A stretch of DNA of 22,926 bases from Hofstenia miamia (taxonomy: Eukaryota; Xenacoelomorpha; Acoela; Hofsteniidae), in the NCBI GenBank assembly GCA_900660155.1, contig CABFPE010000490.1, forward strand, positions 279,720 to 302,645, in the 5' to 3' direction. The notes under the pieces were generated by a model. It saw nothing but the letters and a program-made list of their open reading frames with translations, did not search any database and was not told where the DNA came from. A program made the position numbers and the translations under genes. Numbering within the stretch: position 1 is the stretch's first letter; the number at the start of each line of letters is the position of its first letter. This document shows positions 18,682-22,926 of the stretch, one piece after another.

Positions 18682-18825
18682 TTAAAAATTTTGACTTTCT
18701 ATGATAGCAGCCTTAATTAAAGCATTAGCTTGTAAACCCTCATGTATTTTGCCTGAATAGGTATGGTACAATTCTGCAATACATGTGCCTTGCAGCATCC
18801 ATGAAATAACAATGTATATAGTTCC
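18682..18825 (-). pseudogene. 47-codon coding-like fragment inside the hAT-like element
   Basis: The minus-strand frame between two stops reads a segment WMLQGTCIAELYHTYSGKIH followed by EGLQANALIKAAIIESQ. The composition looks like genuine protein. It is probably a transposase fragment of the surrounding element, but I cannot match it to a named domain. Confidence 0.35.
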
Positions 18826-19129
18826 TTAGTTATTTTTTCAGCTGTCAGCACATATGGCCAGTCCCAGAAACGTGTTAATCTGTGGGTCGGGTCAACAATT
18901 AGCTAGAAATTAAACTTCTCAGAGGTTAGGTCAGGAAGTACATTAATTGACATTGAATGAATATAAATGTCTTAGTTGAAATGATTTAACGCTGTCACAA
19001 TCCAGAATTAATTTTTAAGTTATTTTTTAAATTTTAATGAAACTATGCCAACATATTATTTTTATGACATTTTAGCCAGAATAACTGTATTATTCAAAAA
19101 ACAAAAATATGACTTTCTATGACTTTATA

Positions 19130-19550
19130 CAGGGTGTTCCAAAAGAAGCAGTGCAGTAGGAATATGCTAATAACCCAAAGAAACAAAACTCACAGAAACA
19201 TACTATTTATTGCAAATATTCACAAATCATATACCTTATCTACTAAAGTACGATTGAGGATTGACTCGTGCAGTAAGATATGATCTACAATAACTGTTGA
19301 AAGTGTGTGCCATTCACCTGCAGACATAAGCGAGCGCGACGCTGCGTGTTTTGAAAACACACTCAAGTTTATCAGGTTTAATATTTTGAATAACCCTTGT
19401 TATTTTTTGCTTCAGTTCATCCGTAGTTCGAGGGTTGTCTGCATACACCGAGCCTTTCAATTTGCCCCACAAATAAAAGTCAGGAGGTGTTAAATCTGGT
19501 GATCGAATGTATGAAAATGTTTAGTGCACTGTTTCATTTGGAAAACCCTG
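19130..19550 (-). mobile_element. Tc1/mariner-type element, internally deleted, nested
   Basis: CAGGGTGTTCC at 19130 and its inverted counterpart GGAAAACCCTG, ending at 19550, are each flanked by TA (19128-19129 and 19551-19552), the standard Tc1/mariner target site. The 421-bp element keeps only the C-terminal end of the transposase on the minus strand (19508-19314). It is inserted in the hAT-like element at 18539-19656 and is therefore younger. Confidence 0.8.
19314..19508 (-). pseudogene. C-terminal transposase fragment of the Tc1/mariner-type element
   Basis: The frame reads IRSPDLTPPDFYLWGKLKGS, then VYADNPRTTDELKQKI, and ends FKTRSVALAYVCR at TGA. SPDLTPPDF carries the third acidic residue of the DDE/D triad, and the LWG...VY..NPRT...LK pattern is typical of this group in arthropods and other invertebrates. 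The N-terminal HTH and first two catalytic residues are deleted. The 64 remaining codons are uninterrupted, suggesting recent activity of the family. Confidence 0.85.
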
Positions 19551-19804
19551 TAGTTCCTATTTAACTGCACTCCAGGTCTGAAAATGACAAATTTTAAGCA
19601 GGCTGCAAAATAGAACAACAGAAAAAATGTGACTCTTATTACTTTTGGTTGCCCTAATTTTTAACGAAAAACAAACTCTTGCGAATGAAAATAAATAATT
19701 ATTAAATAGAATACTTCATGATATGTCAGAAAAATTTTTTTGCTGCATGACAACTTCCATTTTTTTGGAAAAATGTAACGTTTTTCCTCAAAAATTCCAT
19801 TTTG

Positions 19805-19931
19805 AAATTCAAGTTTTATCCCAGAATATATTATCCGATAAAATCCGGTAAACAAGTTAAATTTTACCGGATACGGGATATAATTGCCAATTTTACCAAA
19901 TTCCGTATCCGGGATTCTAGCACATCCCTAG
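19805..19931 (-). repeat. CCGGATA-type repeat ending in TAGGGATGTG
   Basis: Read on the minus strand from 19931: TAGGGATGTG, then TAGAATCCCGGATACGG and further CCGTATCCGG and ACCGGATTTTATCGG units. TAGGGATGTG is a familiar hAT MITE terminus. An inverted, degraded counterpart lies at 18430-18538. Confidence 0.5.
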
Positions 19932-20040
19932 ATATTTGATAGAATGGATATATTTTATAGGAGTCGTAAGAAGTTTCTCACTAAAACACAAAAATAAATA
20001 GTACTTTTGTGCATCTTGATTTAATTTCTAAGTATTTTAC

Positions 20041-20160
20041 GTTTTTCTCAATAAATAGCGGGCGAACAGGGTCGCCCGTTCCTACCCGGTGAATTCCAAC
20101 GATCGAGCGGGCATCGAGCATTGGAAGATAACCGGTCGCAGGGCGGGCACGGGCAGCGTT
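20041..20160. repeat. GC-rich islet with a 7-bp hairpin
   Basis: CGGGCGA-ACAGGG-TCGCCCG (20059-20078) forms a perfect stem. The islet continues GC-rich with ACCCGG, GAGCGGGC, ACCGG and GGGCGGGCACGGGC up to the start of the mariner remnant. It is probably another low-complexity MITE remnant. The local composition contrasts sharply with the surroundings. Confidence 0.4.
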
Positions 20161-20190
20161 AAATCTAAAAATGCAAAACACTATGCCTAG

Positions 20191-20709
20191 CTTAGTTTTC
20201 GCCTCCTTAACCATCCTCCATATTCACCAGACCTCGCAATTGCTGACTTTCATCTATTCGGAATCGTAAAGCAGACTATGTGTGATCGCGTTTTCAGCAG
20301 CTGTGACGAAGTAATCGCGGCATCCAACTCTTTGCTCCGCGCACTGCTTTCGACTTTTTAGGAAAAAGAATTCAACAAACTCTTGCAGCGCTATGAAAAA
20401 TGTGTCAAAATGAAAGGTGAATATGTAGAGCGTGCACAAAGTGTCGACGAAAACTCGGTTGAATAACTTTGATTTGTTTGTTTTTGTCATTTAATTCACA
20501 ATAAAATTGCCTTTTTCTAAATCGGATTTTGTTTTAAATTTTAAGCATCTTCAATTGTATACAACTCCAGGGTAAATGTCCCAATCAAGCTGAAATTTGC
20601 ACCACATGTAGCTCTAGATGGAATCATAGAATTGCCGAAGTTTCAAGTCATTTGGATTATTCACTTAAAAGTCAGAGATAAATTGTCGTTAATTTTGGAA
20701 CACACCTCG
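20191..20709 (+). mobile_element. mariner element, 3' half, with nonsense-mutated transposase
   Basis: The coding frame 20191-20466 reads NHPPYSPDLAIADFHLFG, the third catalytic Asp region of mariner transposases. It continues through DEVIAASNSLLRALL and ends EFNKLLQRYEKCVKMKGEY with VERAQS. A TAG at 20359-20361 interrupts it. About 240 bp of 3' non-coding sequence follow, to GGAACACACCTCG ending at 20709 and a flanking TA, consistent with a mariner terminal repeat. The 5' half with the HTH and first two catalytic residues is absent; the GC-rich islet abuts the break. Confidence 0.88.
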
Positions 20710-20711
20710 TA

Positions 20712-21204
20712 AATTTGCGCCCCGAAAGATTCCGCATACTGATATTCAGTATGTTTTTACAGATAATAAACAACCATATTGCAAATAGAGCCACTCACTT
20801 TAATATTTTGCGAAATAGCAAACGTTTTTTCAATGGTAACAAAACCTTTCTGAATTTATGAAAAACAAAGTGGTCAATAATTCATGAGACCTTAAAACTT
20901 TTATCCTGTTCACGTTCTATTCTGAGCAGTGTCATATTATTGAGTCGAATTTCACTCAGAGCTTCTTAAATAGGTATGACAGCATCAGCCTCAAATTTGA
21001 AATTGCAGGCATAACTTTGAGTGAAATGAGCTAATTTAGACAAATGCTGACATCACAAAATTGAGAAATGAAATGAATAATTCTATATTTGATGTTATAC
21101 CGACTGATGTTAACACCGCTAATTTCTATAAATATCATTCTTTGGCTAAATTGTCACATTTTTTCATTAATTTATTACAATATGAATACTGATTTGCAAT
21201 GGAA
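20712..21204. other. no gene seen
   Basis: AT-rich sequence. A 66-codon plus-strand frame (21089-21289) crosses into the GAACCG repeat and has no support as a gene. Confidence 0.5.
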
Positions 21205-21550
21205 GCGATTGCAATTTTCAGAAACCGAACCAAACAGAGCTTATAACTTCAACCGTTTTAAACCAAAAAACTGCAAGAGAGATCAGTAAAAAGAAATATA
21301 GAAAATTTAAATATTCATTTATAAAATCTAAATCCTTTCAAACCGAAATTAATATTCATTCACCAATTCGGTAGAAACTTTATAACCATTTTTAATGAAT
21401 TCTAAGTCATTGAGGTATTTTATCTAAACACAATGACGTAATTACTTCATTTTGATATCTCGAACCGTTTTAAGCCGTTTGCAAATCATATTAGAAACAG
21501 AGGCAAAACCGAACTGAGCTGCGAACCGAATCGAACAGTTGCAACTCTGA
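21205..21550 (-). repeat. GAACCG/AACCGTTTTAA low-complexity repeat with CAGAGTTGCAA end
   Basis: GAAACCGAACCAAACAG, CAACCGTTTTAAACC, CGAACCGTTTTAAGCCG and GCGAACCGAATCGAACAG recur across the tract. On the minus strand it starts with CAGAGTTGCAACTG at 21550. Such GGTTCG-rich tracts with CAG...starts are typical of hAT MITEs; a left terminus was not found. Confidence 0.45.
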
Positions 21551-21560
21551 TCAAGAAGAA

Positions 21561-21824
21561 TCACTGCTTATCTCTACATAAATACGATACAATATCTTCT
21601 TCACAAAGCTTTCCTTTGCTCCTTAACATTTAAATTGCAGTTAGGAGTTTTGCTGATCTTGCATTCATATACATCTGCTGCGACATATTTTTAGAATTTT
21701 CAGCTCCTCTTAGAGCGACAGCCATTTGAAAGGCTGGCATAACTAATTGCCATCCATTATAACTAAGCTTATCTCAAAGGCCCTTCAAATCAATACTTAA
21801 AATCCAATCAGATTGAGAATTGTA
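21561..21824 (-). pseudogene. coding-like frame with two internal stops, unidentified
   Basis: One minus-strand frame holds 85 sense codons with stops only at 21774-21776 and 21630-21632. It reads SDWILSIDLKGL before the first stop. Then comes YNGWQLVMPAFQMAVALRG with ENSKNMSQQMYMNARSAK, and finally MLRSKGKLCEEDIVSYLC. The residue mix (Met, Gln, Ala, Arg) differs from the Asn/Ile/Lys bias of AT-rich noise, so this is likely a decayed gene or transposon ORF. I recognise no family. Confidence 0.35.
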
Positions 21825-21829
21825 TTAAT

Positions 21830-22869
21830 GCAGAATACCATTTGATACATTGCAACTAACAATGCTAACGATAGCCTAATCTTTTGTTGTGCATATATTG
21901 TTTAATGCTTACAAATAAAAATGTAGGACTAGATTGTTAATTCGTTATTTCGCGCAACAAAATCATGCTACTGTACTATTGGAAATTCTCAATTTCCTTA
22001 AGTTTTTATGCCTCGATAGTTTATAGCAAGCAGGGCATGTGCCTCCTTGCCTTACTATAGTTATACTACTGCCTAATGCTCAGTTTGTTTTTGGGGCATT
22101 GGATAAAATTTGTTAGGTTCGTTATCTTCTGTTGAATTGATAAATTCATCTTATATTGTTCGCTCTAGTCTTCGTGTAGTGCTCAGAACGTTCCTTAGTG
22201 TTTTGATGCAGGTGTAGATTTCTGAAATTTCTTATTTCTGGATATCTTCAAGCATTCCATACCTTAATTATATATATATAATACCGAAGAATCTAACAAA
22301 TATTAGTTTGGTAATTGATATTCATGAGATATAAAAAATAGCATATGTCGCATTTGTAAAGATGTCAAGCTGAGTACTGAAAATAATTCAATTTTGTATT
22401 TTGAGTATCCTAAAATCCATATTAATTTGTAAGAATTCATAATCAGTTAGTTATTGTTCAACATTCAAGATATTGTTGATTGCGTCTAGACTATGTGATT
22501 TATTAATTCTCAATGTGAATCTTTAATTTTAATTTGACATCTCAAATAAGGATAATATTGGTACTTTAGCATCACCTATTCAACTGATTAGTTCATAATG
22601 GGTTATGTTATAGGCCATCTTCCATTAAATTTAGGTAATATTCAACTAATTATGCTTAAAGCGCTAACTACAGTTTTCAAACAAATGTACATTGGGAAAA
22701 TTTTTTTAATTACTGTATACTAGAGTACCCGATGATTTGAGAAAGATCCAAGATTTGCTCGTCAAATTTAAACCGAATTTGATCTAATAAGTAACAAATG
22801 AAATCCTATATTCACCTCTATCGATAGCTTTTTATTTCATTGAAATTTGAATTTGAGTTATTCAAAAAA
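21830..22869. other. no gene seen
   Basis: AT-rich sequence with a TA run near 22270-22283. No supported ORF, RNA gene or terminal repeats apart from the element end just downstream. Confidence 0.5.
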
Positions 22870-22899
22870 GAAATGTTTAGTTACTTATGGACCACCCTG
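22870..22899. mobile_element. right terminus of a mariner-like element
   Basis: AGTTACTTATGGACCACCCTG ends at 22899 and is followed by TA. Its reverse complement starts CAGGGTGGTCCATAAGTA, the usual form of a Tc1/mariner terminal repeat. I found no left partner within the window. Confidence 0.45.
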
Positions 22900-22926
22900 T
22901 ATGTATGTATGTATGTATATATATAT
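22900..22926. repeat. (GTAT)n/(TA)n microsatellite at the window edge
   Basis: Four or more GTAT units grade into TA repeats at the right end. Confidence 0.9.

Larger units (their letters stand above)
18539..19656. mobile_element. hAT-like element with TAGGGCAACCA termini
   Basis: The left terminus TAGGGCAACCAGAAATA (from 18539) is mirrored by TTACTTTTGGTTGCCCTA, ending at 19656. The flanking octamers ATTATTAC and ATTTTTAA agree at 6 of 8 positions, compatible with a worn 8-bp target duplication. Inside lie a minus-strand coding-like frame (18682-18825) and a later Tc1-like insertion (19130-19550). Without that insertion the element is about 700 bp, so it is non-autonomous. The superfamily is inferred from the termini and duplication length. 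Confidence 0.55.

Noticed and set aside
19981..20490. Minus-strand frames of 77 and 78 codons
   Set aside because: They are antisense to the GC-rich islet and the mariner transposase.
1..22926. CRISPR array, tRNA or rRNA genes
   Set aside because: No regularly spaced short repeats, cloverleaf with conserved arms, or rRNA signature was seen on either strand.

Overview
The window looks like AT-rich, repeat-dense DNA from an invertebrate animal. The evidence is spliceosomal introns (two of only 45 bp), at least two families of non-LTR retrotransposon, mariner/Tc1 and hAT DNA transposons, and one clear animal vesicle-fusion gene. Bacterial features such as operons or Shine-Dalgarno sites are absent. 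The short introns would suit a nematode or another compact-intron invertebrate, but I cannot name the species.

Layout. Positions 1-1,520 hold a possible two-exon gene of unknown function, a duplicated polypyrimidine/AG motif and weak coding-like frames. About 1,690-3,735 is a GGATC-type repeat followed by a decayed minus-strand reverse transcriptase. Positions 3,839-4,630 are unlike the rest: two consecutive intronless ORFs, each preceded directly by a copy of the same ~37-bp leader. The second ORF resembles the N-terminal part of a Polinton/adintovirus-like double-jelly-roll capsid protein, so this looks like a broken endogenous DNA-virus fragment. It is followed by three tandem-repeat tracts (4,692-6,067) and decayed coding-like frames. 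Positions 6,665-10,560 carry two same-strand, frameshifted copies of one endonuclease/RT retrotransposon. A 240-bp foldback element (10,717-10,956) then sits just upstream of the main host gene.

The best host gene is a syntaxin-17-like Qa-SNARE (exons from 11,169 to 15,643, plus strand). It has the SNARE motif with the zero-layer glutamine, then a glycine-rich membrane hairpin that ends at a stop right after the second helix. Its 3.6-kb third intron carries an antisense mariner relic and an antisense BED/hAT relic. Its 3' end has a 29-bp duplication of the splice acceptor and a second possible terminal exon.

Positions 16,300-22,926 are almost wholly transposon debris: a second copy of the first LINE family, a Tc1-like element nested in a hAT-like element (possibly itself inside a third), a broken mariner, low-complexity GGATC/CCGGATA/GAACCG repeats, and some open frames I cannot name. 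The right edge is a mariner-like terminus running into a GTAT microsatellite.

Apart from the SNARE gene and possibly the gene at the left edge, nothing here looks like an intact functional gene. The capsid-like fragment with its duplicated leader is the most unusual content.
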